NCBI RefSeq assembly: GCF_946892675.1
Contig: NZ_CAMPOV010000001.1
Location: forward strand, 718,033-782,032
Direction: 5' to 3'
Origin: Arthrobacter sp. Marseille-P9274
Lineage (GTDB): Bacteria > Actinomycetota > Actinomycetes > Actinomycetales > Micrococcaceae
Length of the DNA: 64,000 nt
The position numbers and the translations under genes were made by a program. Every line of letters begins with the position of its first letter. The first letter of the stretch is position 1. The notes under the pieces are model-generated. The model searched no databases and was not told where the DNA came from. It saw nothing but the letters and a program-made list of their open reading frames with translations. Positions 40,901 to 49,400 of this stretch are shown piece after piece.

Positions 40901-43415
40901 GAGCGCCTGGCGCAATGTCTTGGCCAGCCAACCGGATAGCTTCCCGTGCAACTTCGAGGGCGGCGCTAAGCCGGCCGAAGTCCGTACTGGTCCCGTGATA
41001 ATACTCGCCTAGACGTGGCGAATACTCCGTTTCACCACTGCTCAAATCCCGTTGTGCCTGCTGCCAGGCCAAGGCTTCATCCAACCTCGCAATGATTTCC
41101 TTGCCGGCGCCGCCGCTCTGCGTCACTCCCCGCAGCGTCTTCTTGTCCTCCCGCGCTTGTTTGCTCCAAACCTTGAAGCCCTTGCGCTCGGCGAAGCGGA
41201 CCTTCAGACCTACCAAGTCGAGGTCCAATACTTCCGGCTTGAAAACGGAATTCAGAGTCTCTTCGCGTTCGCGCACCATGGCGGTCAAATTGTCGAGGAC
41301 TCGGGCGCTCTCATCCAGCGCTCCCTGCACACTCGGGTTCAACCAGTTGGCCTCCGGCAGATTCCCCGACTGGGACAACCGTGCCAGGGCGATCAAAGCT
41401 TGCAGTCTGCCCATCGAAACAGTGTCAGGATCGACCTTGAACAGCTTGCCGAGCTTTCCTGCTATCTCGGCCAGCTGACCAAAATTCTGAATGAGCCCGC
41501 GGAGGTTGCCTGCGGCTTCTTTGATATCGACGACTGTCATGTCGCCCAATGCTTCGGGGAATACATTTGGGTCCGCGGCCATCGCGTTTCCCAGAGCATC
41601 GAAAAGTTGACGGTCCTCTGACCTCCAAGCAGCCCCGAAATTCGCGGCAATCTCTTCGATCGCAGTTAGCCGTTCATTGGTGATCCGGCGCAGCTCGATG
41701 ACCCGACGGTCCAACTCATCGAGTTGATCAATGGTCCACCAAGAAGCAGGAACGAAACGTCCTACGCCATAGACCTTGAGCACTTCGAGGCGTTGCCGAA
41801 GTCCGTCGTCATTCAGATCGAAGTCCCTGAACGGCAGAGACGAGTCGAAAAACTGTGCGGCGTCTACCACACCGCTGACGGCCTTTGCGGCCGCCAGAGC
41901 AGCATCCTCGGCATTCTTGCGGTCGCTCATCGACATCAATTCGCCTCGCAGTCCGCGCCATAGGAAGGCATCGCCATCTTCGGCGGGTCGCCAAACGCCC
42001 GCAAGCTGAATCGCATGTTCCAAGAGCATGGCAAGCTGCTCAGCGCTCAGCTCGGAGAACGTATCTTTATCACCTGTGGGATAGTTCTCGACGCCGGTGA
42101 GCTGGGACAGTCGGCCGAGTACGTCATGCAGAGATCTTCCCAGCGGTCGACGAACCTCGTTCATGGCCTGCGCGTATGCACTCAACTCTGAACGCGTCTG
42201 CCCGAGCCGTTTCTGCTCCACGGCTCCGAACGATTCGCGAGCAACGGGTTTTTTGAGTAGTTCCGCGTGTAAGGTCTGCACGACCTGTTTGCGGGTTGCC
42301 TTGTGACTGTGCAGCTCGAGCAGGAAGGGATCCAGGTTTCGGGCTGCAAGGCGGTCACGCACCACGTCAAGGGCCGCTGCTTTCTCGGATACGAACAGCA
42401 CGCTCTTTCCGGTAGCCATTAGCTCAGCAATGATGTTGGCGATTGTCTGGCTCTTACCCGTACCAGGAGGACCATCCATGACAAAGCTACTGCCGTCGCG
42501 TGCTGCAATCACACAACGACGCTGGCTGCCGTCTGCGTCCAGGATACTGTGGAGATTCTCCGGCGCGATGACAGTATCGAGCTGCTCGTCAGACGGTGGC
42601 TCATAGGCGAAGGAACCGGCGCTCGGCGCCTCGGGACCGAGAGAGAGCAGCTGGATGAGGTCGCTGCTGATAATCGTGTCTTCGTTCTGCTCCAGGTCCT
42701 TATACATCGCCTCTTTGTGGAAGCTGAAGGGCATAAGGATGGCCCGCGAATCCACTGTCCATGTCGGCTGGCCGCTCGTGGCCTGTAAGACACGCTCGGC
42801 TACGTCGACGATCGAAACGTCGTCGTCGTCAAAGTCCGGCAGCTCAATTCCGAAGTCCCGGCTCATCTTCAACGACAGAGCGGTATTGAGGAAGGGCTCG
42901 TCGTCCGTGCGCCCAAGGACATACACCTGCCCGGCCTTGGTGAGGCGGACGGGCACCATCAGGAGTGGGCTACTGACCTTCTTTTTGTCGGCTGGATCAA
43001 CCCAGGTAAGCATGCCGAGTCCCAGATAAAGAACCCAGATGCCTTTGTCTGCGTACTCCTGTTCCGACCGTTGGTGCAGCCGCTTACACGTCGACACGAT
43101 CTGCTGGTTTGTCTTGCTTCGGACACGAAAGACCCGGTTTTCGTCGATCGCTGGGAGTCCGAGGTCGACTGCAGTGTCGCCTTCGCCCTCTTCTGACTCC
43201 TCTGCACGCAAATGGACGGTACCAGTGCGGACCAACTGTTCAATGCCCACCATGCCCGGCTCAATGATTTCGAAAGACCCGCTCTTGGGGTGTGAAAAGT
43301 AGACGAGCTTCTGACGCCTGTCGATTGACAGCAAGTCCTCCCGCCATGCCCGCATTTGGGCAAGAAGCTTTTTGCGAGCATCGGTGCTCAATCGGGCACT
43401 TGGCGCTGACCCCAC
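37920..43415 (-). CDS. Giant DUF4011 / SF1 helicase / Vsr-like nuclease protein
   Basis: An 1831-residue protein. The N-terminal ~300 residues correspond to DUF4011 (WREDLLSIDRRQKLVYF). An Upf1-like SF1 helicase follows, with Walker A GPPGTGKSQTIAN near residue 313, a roughly 850-residue helical insertion, motif II IFDEASQVMPADA near 1208, motif V-like QGDERDIIIFS and motif VI NVAITRARRRVEI near 1430. Residues about 1500-1610 are a PD-(D/E)xK nuclease of the Vsr/MTES_1575 type (SPFEEEVVRTI, RIDIGVPHP, GVECDGAAYH). The tail has two DUF3320-like helical repeats (IQKNVRQALGM; IQTAVQKALFKV). The start is the GTG at 43415 with GGGGGA upstream. Proteins of this architecture are associated with defence against foreign DNA. 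It is the core of the leftward set. Confidence 0.85.
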   Translation of the reverse strand: MGSAPSARLSTDARKKLLAQMRAWREDLLSIDRRQKLVYFSHPKSGSFEIIEPGMVGIEQLVRTGTVHLRAEESEEGEGDTAVDLGLPAIDENRVFRVRSKTNQQIVSTCKRLHQRSEQEYADKGIWVLYLGLGMLTWVDPADKKKVSSPLLMVPVRLTKAGQVYVLGRTDDEPFLNTALSLKMSRDFGIELPDFDDDDVSIVDVAERVLQATSGQPTWTVDSRAILMPFSFHKEAMYKDLEQNEDTIISSDLIQLLSLGPEAPSAGSFAYEPPSDEQLDTVIAPENLHSILDADGSQRRCVIAARDGSSFVMDGPPGTGKSQTIANIIAELMATGKSVLFVSEKAAALDVVRDRLAARNLDPFLLELHSHKATRKQVVQTLHAELLKKPVARESFGAVEQKRLGQTRSELSAYAQAMNEVRRPLGRSLHDVLGRLSQLTGVENYPTGDKDTFSELSAEQLAMLLEHAIQLAGVWRPAEDGDAFLWRGLRGELMSMSDRKNAEDAALAAAKAVSGVVDAAQFFDSSLPFRDFDLNDDGLRQRLEVLKVYGVGRFVPASWWTIDQLDELDRRVIELRRITNERLTAIEEIAANFGAAWRSEDRQLFDALGNAMAADPNVFPEALGDMTVVDIKEAAGNLRGLIQNFGQLAEIAGKLGKLFKVDPDTVSMGRLQALIALARLSQSGNLPEANWLNPSVQGALDESARVLDNLTAMVREREETLNSVFKPEVLDLDLVGLKVRFAERKGFKVWSKQAREDKKTLRGVTQSGGAGKEIIARLDEALAWQQAQRDLSSGETEYSPRLGEYYHGTSTDFGRLSAALEVAREAIRLAGQDIAPGALASQIARGTEPEFDLIPTADRAEEQLSSVREEVRSLLHSEYGSALYTLPLPEVLTLLGQVAERLSNSSAERERLEAMGGSGLTLHACVEGIGKIGMLHELEAAVEAAATDDAELIGSRYQRFETDWDETDADRKWCREVRDVVKAPLDATAVPFLEEFRPEDHSLVGLVDTWRAARENLLDFFAPVQRTELENTLNESLSSADALLEEMADSAATDIDVWFEFSRLTNVMAREGMSDVIPALEAKAAPAAEVCDAVERAALEPWAESVIGVDERLKSHRADNRDQLVGSFQELDNRLVQEAFSAVVTACAARRPRSNAGPAAVIAHEANKKTRHKPIRRLLAETAGLAQALKPCFMMSPLSVSQYLPSELKFDVVIFDEASQVMPADAVNCIYRGRQLMVAGDQKQLPPTRFFASADAESEDEEAPDDFDSVLDLCKASGSLPSLPLTWHYRSRHEDLITYSNYRFYEGKLSTFPGATHEAGDLGVHHEYVADGVYRRGGDRSNPIEAERVVDRIVEHRRNNSDLSLGVVTFSTAQADAVSDAIERRVDTEPLLRGLMEDHDRLHGFFVKNLESVQGDERDIIIFSIGYGPDEHGKFTMMFGPLTKKGGERRLNVAITRARRRVEIVSSFRSSDMQETGSDGNRHLKNYLDFAERGHSALAEDMSGSVGDVESPFEEEVVRTIRSWGYGAVSQVGSAGYRIDIGVPHPDQPGRFVLGVECDGAAYHSAKTARDRDRLRESVLRGLGWEIHRIWGISWYRDRATQEERLKAAIQQAIRAADQPKTQPKTAKVEPMEQLEYQEVDLEAAPEWTVPYRKYSQRDESYRYEPGKVDALPDLISYCSAVLSVEAPVHVDTVLERVKADWGVGRAGSQIQKNVRQALGMARVNGSRAKVYADGFVRVPGDESTPVRTPDDDGDIRKVNLIPPEEIEEAVVRVVADAVFANEEQIKQTVRGIFGWNRSGNDIQTAVQKALFKVVKNRRCVKDDSGNYFVA

Positions 43416-43512
43416 GAAATTCCCCCAACAGCTATAAAATAGTCTGTCAAATTCTACCTCGACTCTACCTAAACGTTTAAGTCCCAAAGGCGATCAATTG
43501 TGCGGCGATCCC

Positions 43513-44115
43513 CTAAGTGGAAACGCCCCAATCCTTGTCCAAAGATGCGAGTTCCGCGCGGACCTCGTATAGACCTTGGAGATGTTCCTCAATCCCCTCA
43601 GACATCGCATAACCCACCGCAAGTTTTTCCGCCGAGCGCACCCAATGACGAAGATCATTTGCAGATTGCAGCTGCATCTCTCGGGATACCTCCAGCACGG
43701 CTTTCAACCGCCCAGTTTCATCCGACCGCTCGAAGACCCGACCGATAGCTTCCAGCGCCCCCTCCTCGTCCTCTCCCAGATCCAGAGAATCGAATGCCAG
43801 GACCATGCGTTCCCCAACTGGCATCGCAAAAGCAACAGCCTGAGCCAGTTCCGGTGTCACCGTTACGAACCGGGCCAATCGCTGTCCTGCCTCAATGGCG
43901 TGGATTTCACGCTCGAGTTCGTCTCGCGTGCGCGCTGCTTTCGCCCTCACGTCATCAGCTTTGCGGACTAGTCGACGCAAGTCATTGGGCTCGAGCTCCA
44001 TCTCCACAGCGATATCGCGAACAGCTTCGTAGAAACTGGCTCCCTGTGCCTCGAGAGACTTGACAAGTCTGTACGCAAGAAGCGCGGGCTCCTCGACGTC
44101 TGAATACTTACTGAT
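43513..44115 (-). CDS. Orphan alpha-helical protein, apparent non-canonical ATC start
   Basis: About 200 residues of unknown family, almost entirely helical and highly charged (RRLVRKADDVRAKAARTRDE near 48-67), acidic overall. ATG/GTG/TTG starts in frame first occur at 44007, with no ribosome site. However, the frame stays open upstream to a TAA, and a good Shine-Dalgarno, TAAGGAG, sits five bases before an in-frame ATC at 44115. The extra 36 residues (SKYSDVEEPALLAYRLVKSL...) look like genuine amphipathic protein sequence continuous with the rest. I therefore annotate from 44115 and flag the start. It is the first gene of the leftward defence set. Confidence 0.65.
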   Translation of the reverse strand: MSKYSDVEEPALLAYRLVKSLEAQGASFYEAVRDIAVEMELEPNDLRRLVRKADDVRAKAARTRDELEREIHAIEAGQRLARFVTVTPELAQAVAFAMPVGERMVLAFDSLDLGEDEEGALEAIGRVFERSDETGRLKAVLEVSREMQLQSANDLRHWVRSAEKLAVGYAMSEGIEEHLQGLYEVRAELASLDKDWGVST

Positions 44116-44267
44116 CGGGACTCCTTAGAGTGACCGCGGGAACTGACGCCAGCGGTGGATGAAGCACGGACGTGCGAAAGGAACTTGATCGTACGGCACG
44201 AGCTCTTACACGCACGGCATTGTCTTTGGTTCCGCAGCATTGTGTTTCGAATTCGTATGATGGACTG
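44116..44267. promoter_or_regulatory. Divergent promoter region between the two defence blocks
   Basis: This 152-bp region drives the DUF4011 set leftward and the GmrSD/BREX set rightward. The rightward side has a clear TATGAT -10 at 44256-44261, six bases before the ATG at 44268, implying a leaderless mRNA. Directly abutting the -10 is the perfect palindrome CGAATTCG (44248-44255), a candidate operator. On the leftward side only the TAAGGAG ribosome site near 44121-44127 is certain; TACGAT is a weak -10 candidate. Confidence 0.55.
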
Positions 44268-44591
44268 ATGCAAGAAGCTGACAATTCCCTTTTTGATCTC
44301 CCCTCTGCCGAACCTCATGATGCCGGCGTCTCTGCAGAGCGCCCCATCTCAAGAGAGCAGATCTCAGCAGTCCGTTCCGCCTTTGAGCGCGCAGGCGTCA
44401 CAAGCCAGGAGAAACGCCAGCAGATTGTTATTAGCTGCACCATCCGACATGTAGATTCCCTCAGAGACCTTTACGCCAGGGACGTCCGCCCGATTCTGCG
44501 CCGTCTCGATGCTTATTCGCAGAGAGCCGGGGACACAACCGGCAGCGCTTGGGATAACCGCGAAGAAGACACATGGATCGATAAGCTCTGA
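44268..44591 (+). CDS. Orphan 107-residue protein upstream of GmrSD-like gene
   Basis: A 107-residue acidic protein I do not recognise. It is mostly helical: a disordered N-terminus (MQEADNSLFDLPSAEPHD), then helices around SREQISAVRSAFERAG and SLRDLYARDVRPILRRLD, and a polar tail ending DTWIDKL. No catalytic motif is evident. The ATG at 44268 sits exactly six bases after a TATGAT -10 and has no ribosome site, so translation is probably leaderless; a longer in-frame reading from 44172 would run through the promoter. The DUF262 gene starts 40 bp downstream in the same direction, so it may be an accessory, specificity or antidote subunit. Confidence 0.7.
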   Translation: MQEADNSLFDLPSAEPHDAGVSAERPISREQISAVRSAFERAGVTSQEKRQQIVISCTIRHVDSLRDLYARDVRPILRRLDAYSQRAGDTTGSAWDNREEDTWIDKL

Positions 44592-44631
44592 TTTGAGCTA
44601 AGTCAATGAACCGCACGGGGGGCAGCAACAA

Positions 44632-46344
44632 GTGGATGCACGTAACAGGTCACTGGACGACTGGTTTGCTCGGATCAGGACGGGACAGTTGCGACTACCA
44701 CGGTTTCAAAGATTCGAGGCCTGGAGCCACAATGAAGTAGCTGGCCTCGTCGAGACTGTTCTGCGGGGGCTCCCCTCAGGCGCGACCCTGATTCTCGAAG
44801 TCGGCGACCGAGAGCCGTTCGTCAGCAGGCCCTTGGAAAGCGCTCCAGTCCCTAGAGAACGAGTCACTGAGCATCTACTTGACGGACAGCAGCGGCTGAC
44901 AGCTTTGTGGCGCTCACTCCATGACAATTATCCGGACCGCAAGTATCTTCTTCGATTCGAGGAGGATGAGGAACACGGCGGAAGAGTCCCCGTCGTACTC
45001 GCTCAGAAACGCTGGACATGGCGTGGCACTACTTACCCGGTTTGGTGCGACAATCCTGCTGACACTTGGGACCGCGGATACATCCCCCTCCAACTGCTCA
45101 ACGAAGATTCTTCAAAGGCTCGTGCGTGGGCACGGCAAGCGTGCGACGACGACGCCGATATGGTCTGGGAGATTAGCGACAAGATAGCGAAACTGTCGGC
45201 AAGCGTGAAGTCATACAACGTGCCGTTCCTCAGCCTGCCGGTGACAACGCCAAAGGACGTTGCACTGGATGTCTTCATCAAGATGAACACCTCGTCCGTC
45301 CGTCTCAGTGCCTTCGACATCGTAGTAGCACAGCTGGAAGAGGCGATGGGCCAGTCACTGCACGACCTCGTGGATGATCTTCGGGCCCAGGTTCCTTCGC
45401 TGCATCGCTACGCAGACGCCGGCAATCTCGCCCTCGATGTGGCTGCCCTGCGATCAGACCGAGCTGCGGTCCAGCAAAGCTACCAAAAGCTCAATCTCAA
45501 GGAGGTCGGCGAGCAATGGGACGACATGGTAGCCGGCATCAAGTGGGCCATCGAATTCCTTGAGTCCGAGCGCGTCTTCGATGCGCAGCGGCTGCCTTCC
45601 ATCGTCGTGCTGCCCGTCCTTGCGGCAATCCACCAGCACTTGCCGCAGGCCTTGGATGCAGCTGGAAATGCCAGGCAGCTTATCCGGGCCTACATGTGGC
45701 GCGCGTTTCTTACCAGACGCTACGACCAGGCAGCTGGATCCCGTGCTCTCCAGGACTACCGTGGACTCAAGATGCTCTTGACAGGTGTCAGGGAATCACG
45801 CCCGGCCGCTGCCCCCATCTTCGACGAAGAAGTCACGCCGCTCCCCATCACTCAGGATTTGGTTGCCGCAGGATGGCCTAAAGGACGTGAAATTCTCGCG
45901 CGGGGAATCCTCGCAGTGTCTCTTCGGGCTGGAGCGCGCGATATAGCAGACGACCAGACTGTCACGGCGGCGCACCTGCAGTCCCGGGAGTACCACCACC
46001 TCTTTCCGGATGCCCTGCTTACGAAGATCGGCAACCTGGAGCCAAGCAAGTCGATGAGAGCACTCAACTGCGCTCTCATTACTTGGAGCACCAATCGAAC
46101 CATCTCGAGCAAGCCGCCGCTTGAATACCTCCAAGACCGGACAAGCAAGGCGGAGCTGGGCGAGACGGAGATCCAGTCACGCCTCGCCTCACATGTCATT
46201 CCCTACAACGACCTGGCAGTGGCAGGACCTTATAGCGAGTACGACGGCGACCAGGTCGCCAAGGATTATGAGCGGTTCCTGATTGCTCGAGCGGAGCTGA
46301 TGTTCCCGGTCATCCAGATCCTGTGCGCCGGCGGTCAGCCGTAG
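44632..46344 (+). CDS. GmrSD-type DUF262 / HNH endonuclease-like protein
   Basis: A 570-residue single-chain protein. The N-terminal DUF262 (GmrS-like, ParB-fold NTPase) domain shows LPRFQRFEAWSHNEVAGLVE near residue 23-42 and the signature HLLDGQQRLTALW near 81-93. The C-terminal part carries a DUF1524-like HNH core, REYHHLFPDALL near 452-463, followed by LNCALITWSTNRTI with the conserved asparagine. GmrSD enzymes are type IV restriction systems that cut modified phage DNA using nucleotide hydrolysis. The start is the GTG at 44632, about nine bases after GGGGGG. It lies 113 bp upstream of pglW in the same orientation, comparable to BrxU, the GmrSD-family partner of an Escherichia BREX locus. 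Confidence 0.82.
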   Translation: MDARNRSLDDWFARIRTGQLRLPRFQRFEAWSHNEVAGLVETVLRGLPSGATLILEVGDREPFVSRPLESAPVPRERVTEHLLDGQQRLTALWRSLHDNYPDRKYLLRFEEDEEHGGRVPVVLAQKRWTWRGTTYPVWCDNPADTWDRGYIPLQLLNEDSSKARAWARQACDDDADMVWEISDKIAKLSASVKSYNVPFLSLPVTTPKDVALDVFIKMNTSSVRLSAFDIVVAQLEEAMGQSLHDLVDDLRAQVPSLHRYADAGNLALDVAALRSDRAAVQQSYQKLNLKEVGEQWDDMVAGIKWAIEFLESERVFDAQRLPSIVVLPVLAAIHQHLPQALDAAGNARQLIRAYMWRAFLTRRYDQAAGSRALQDYRGLKMLLTGVRESRPAAAPIFDEEVTPLPITQDLVAAGWPKGREILARGILAVSLRAGARDIADDQTVTAAHLQSREYHHLFPDALLTKIGNLEPSKSMRALNCALITWSTNRTISSKPPLEYLQDRTSKAELGETEIQSRLASHVIPYNDLAVAGPYSEYDGDQVAKDYERFLIARAELMFPVIQILCAGGQP

Positions 46345-46420
46345 CAGAACGGCGGCATCAATCTTCGTTCAACATCGTTTAAGCTAGATGCCGTGGCTCA
46401 TAGTGCTCGAAGCAAGGAGC

Positions 46421-46435
46421 ATTGCGATCCGCAAT
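46421..46435. promoter_or_regulatory. Inverted repeat just upstream of pglW
   Basis: ATTGCG-ATC-CGCAAT is a perfect 6-bp-arm inverted repeat ending 22 bases before the pglW ATG and just ahead of its strong ribosome site (GGGAGGGGG). It could be an operator for the BREX operon or a small 5' hairpin. No dedicated BREX regulator gene (such as a WYL-type BrxR) is present in the window. Confidence 0.4.
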
Positions 46436-46457
46436 CTAAGAATAGGGAGGGGGACCT

Positions 46458-49400
46458 ATGAAAGCTGGTTCAAATCATTGGATCGAGATGGGTCCAGCGG
46501 CGACGCCGGCAGAGCAGTTGGCACTTGACCGGTTTCGTGAGCTCCTTCCGGACGACGGCGTAACCTACGCGTGGCCCAACGTCACATTCCTCAGCCAGGA
46601 CGGCCGTACCAATGAAGTAGACGTCCTCCTGCTGACCAAGCAGGGTCTGTTCGTCGTCGAGCTCAAGGGCTGGCATGGAACGATTTCCGGGAACCAGCAG
46701 AACTGGCAGCACATTGCGCCCAACGGTGTCCGCCGTTACGAACGCAATCCCTACATCCTTACCGAGGCCAAGGCCAAGAGGCTCGCAGGGCTGCTCAAAA
46801 TGAAGGCGCCCTCGAGTGCACAGAAGACAGTCCCGTTCGTCAAAGCCCTAGTTGTGTTCCACGGACAGGATTCCCAGATAAAGCTGGATGAACTAGGCCA
46901 AACCGGCGTCTTTGCCTTGGATGGCTACAGCGTCAAAGGACTTCACGGGAAATCGTTCTCTGATTTCCTCAAGGCACCTGTCCTCGACGAAAAGGCGCTC
47001 GTTGACTTGCAACGGTGTAAGCAAATCCGCGCGCTCCTTGAAGCCTCAGGGCTCAAACCGACTCCCAAGACAAGATTTGTCGGTCAGTATTCAATCGACA
47101 AGGCCGACCCCCTAGGCGAGGGGCCCAGCTGGCAGGACCTAAAGGCCGGCCACCCGGATTTGCCCGGCGTATACCGGCGTATCCGCCTGTTTGACATCGC
47201 GCCAGGTTCATCAGCTGCAGCACGGGCAGAAATCGAACAGTCTGCGCGCCGCGAGGTCAAAATGACCCAGGGCATTGTGCATGAGGGCATCGTAACTCCG
47301 ATGGAATTCCTCAATGACGCTGCCGGGCCAGCTCTGGTGTTTTCTTACGACGACGGCGAGCAGTCCCTGGAGGACTTCCTCGTCTCGGACGGTGCCTCTC
47401 TCGGTTTCGATGATCGGCTGAATCTCATCCGAAACATCGGCGAGACCCTGAGATTTGCCCACCGGCGCCACCTGCGCCACCGCACGCTGACCCCCAAACA
47501 GGTCTTTGTCCGCCGGGGCGGGACCTCTCTCCGTACGAAAATCCGGGACTGGTACACCGGATCCAAGTCACGCAGCACCGCCACAGCCACTGCGACCTAC
47601 ACGATGACGTCCATGGGAACCCAGGCACCCAAAGACCTCATCAGCCAGGGCTCCTGGACCTATCTGGCTCCCGAAACTTTGCGCGGGGGTCAGGACCTGC
47701 CAGACGTACCCCTCGACGTCTACGGCCTGGGTGCGCTTGCATATCTCATCCTCGGCAGTAAGGCGCCCGCTGCCACAATGGCCGAGCTGGAGAAAACGCT
47801 CAGCGAACAGGGCGGCTTGAGTCTGGCCAGCCACAACGACATTGCGGAGCCGTTCGTCGACGTCGTATACAACGCAACCCGGGCCGTCGAAAGTGATCGA
47901 ACGGCTAGCATCGATATCTTCTTGCAGCAGCTTGACGAAGCGATCGAGAAATTCACGGCTCCCGAACCCGGCGAAAAGCCGGTGGCCCCCAATCCACTCG
48001 ATGCAGGCCGCGGCAGCATCATTGGCGACCGGTTCGAAGTCAAGGCCCGACGCGGCAGCGGTTCCACAGGTGTCGCCTTCGAAGTGGATGACTATGCGAC
48101 AGAACGCGAAGGCGTCATCCTCAAGGTAGCCAAGGATGATTCGGCAGCATCCCGACTCCGCGTCGAAGCCGAAGTCATCCAAGCTCTTGACAGCCCGCGG
48201 ATCGTTAAGCTGATCGAAGGGCCCATTCATGTAGATGGCAAGACGGCTTTGATCTTGAGCGACGCAGGGGCTGAAACCCTGGCCTCTCGGATCGAGGCCG
48301 AGGGTCGCGCAACCATCGAGCAGCTGGAATCCTATGCTTCCGATCTGTTCGATGCGGTGGCCCACCTTGACGCGGCCGGGATCTTCCATCGGGATATCAA
48401 GCCTTCCAACCTCGGCATCAAACGCGACTCCAAAACCCGCAAGCCCAGGCTCGTCCTGTTTGACCTCTCGCTGGCGCGCGAACCTCTGACTGCCATCGAT
48501 TCGGGTACGCGGGGTTATCTCGATCCGTTCCTGGGGCAAGGCCGGAGGCGCCAGTACGATAAAGCCGCCGAGCTTTATTCGGTTGCGGTCACGCTGTTTG
48601 AAATGGCAACGGCGACCATGCCGTGGTGGTCGGAGGGTGACGCCTCGCCGGCGTCTGCCACAGACACCGTCGTCGTGGCAGACAGCCTATTCGAAGCCTC
48701 GGTGGCCAAGAATCTCGGGCAGTTCTTCACGAAGGCCCTGAACCCGGATTCGTTAAAGCGATTCCCGGATCTCGAATCACTGGCCCTCGCTTGGAGGGAG
48801 AACTTCAAAAACCTGGCAGGACCAAGTGGCGAGGAGGAGCCAGACAATCCGTCGTTGGACCGCCTTGCAGAGGCGGCGACACTCGACACTCCTCTCCCCC
48901 AATCGGGCCTCTCGGCTCGGGCGCTCTCCGCGGCCTCTAGGCTGGACGTCAGTACAGTCGGCGAACTACTCGGCACCTCACCGATGATCATTAACTCGAT
49001 CAGGGGCCAGGGCGAGCAAACGAGAAAAGAAATTCAGCGCCGTATCCGTGCCTGGAGATCACGCCTATTGTCTGCTGGAACAACTGGCCATCAGCACAGG
49101 CAACCCGCAGGTGAAGACCGGAGCATCGAAACCCTGCTGCAGTCGCTCGTTCCTACACCAACCAAGGTCAACGCGGCAGATGTCTTTACCCAACGGTTGT
49201 TGCTCGGCATTCCGACTGCTCGGCCCTCTGGAGCCTTGGATGATTTGGTAGTCACCGACACGCATTGGCCGACGGTCAAGGACCTGGCGAATGAGGTCGG
49301 AGTTACAAGCAGCCGTATTTCCCAGTTGGTGGACGGAGCAGCCAAACGCTGGTCTGGACGCAAAGACCTGCCTGCTGTCGTTGACGAAATATCCGAAATC

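Noticed and set aside
43445-43450. TTGACA on the minus strand upstream of the DUF4011 gene as a -35 box
   Set aside because: No -10 element at 16-19 bp spacing; the nearest TATA-like sequence is only 8 bases away. The TAAACGTTTA palindrome at 43470-43479 was noted but is too short to interpret alone.
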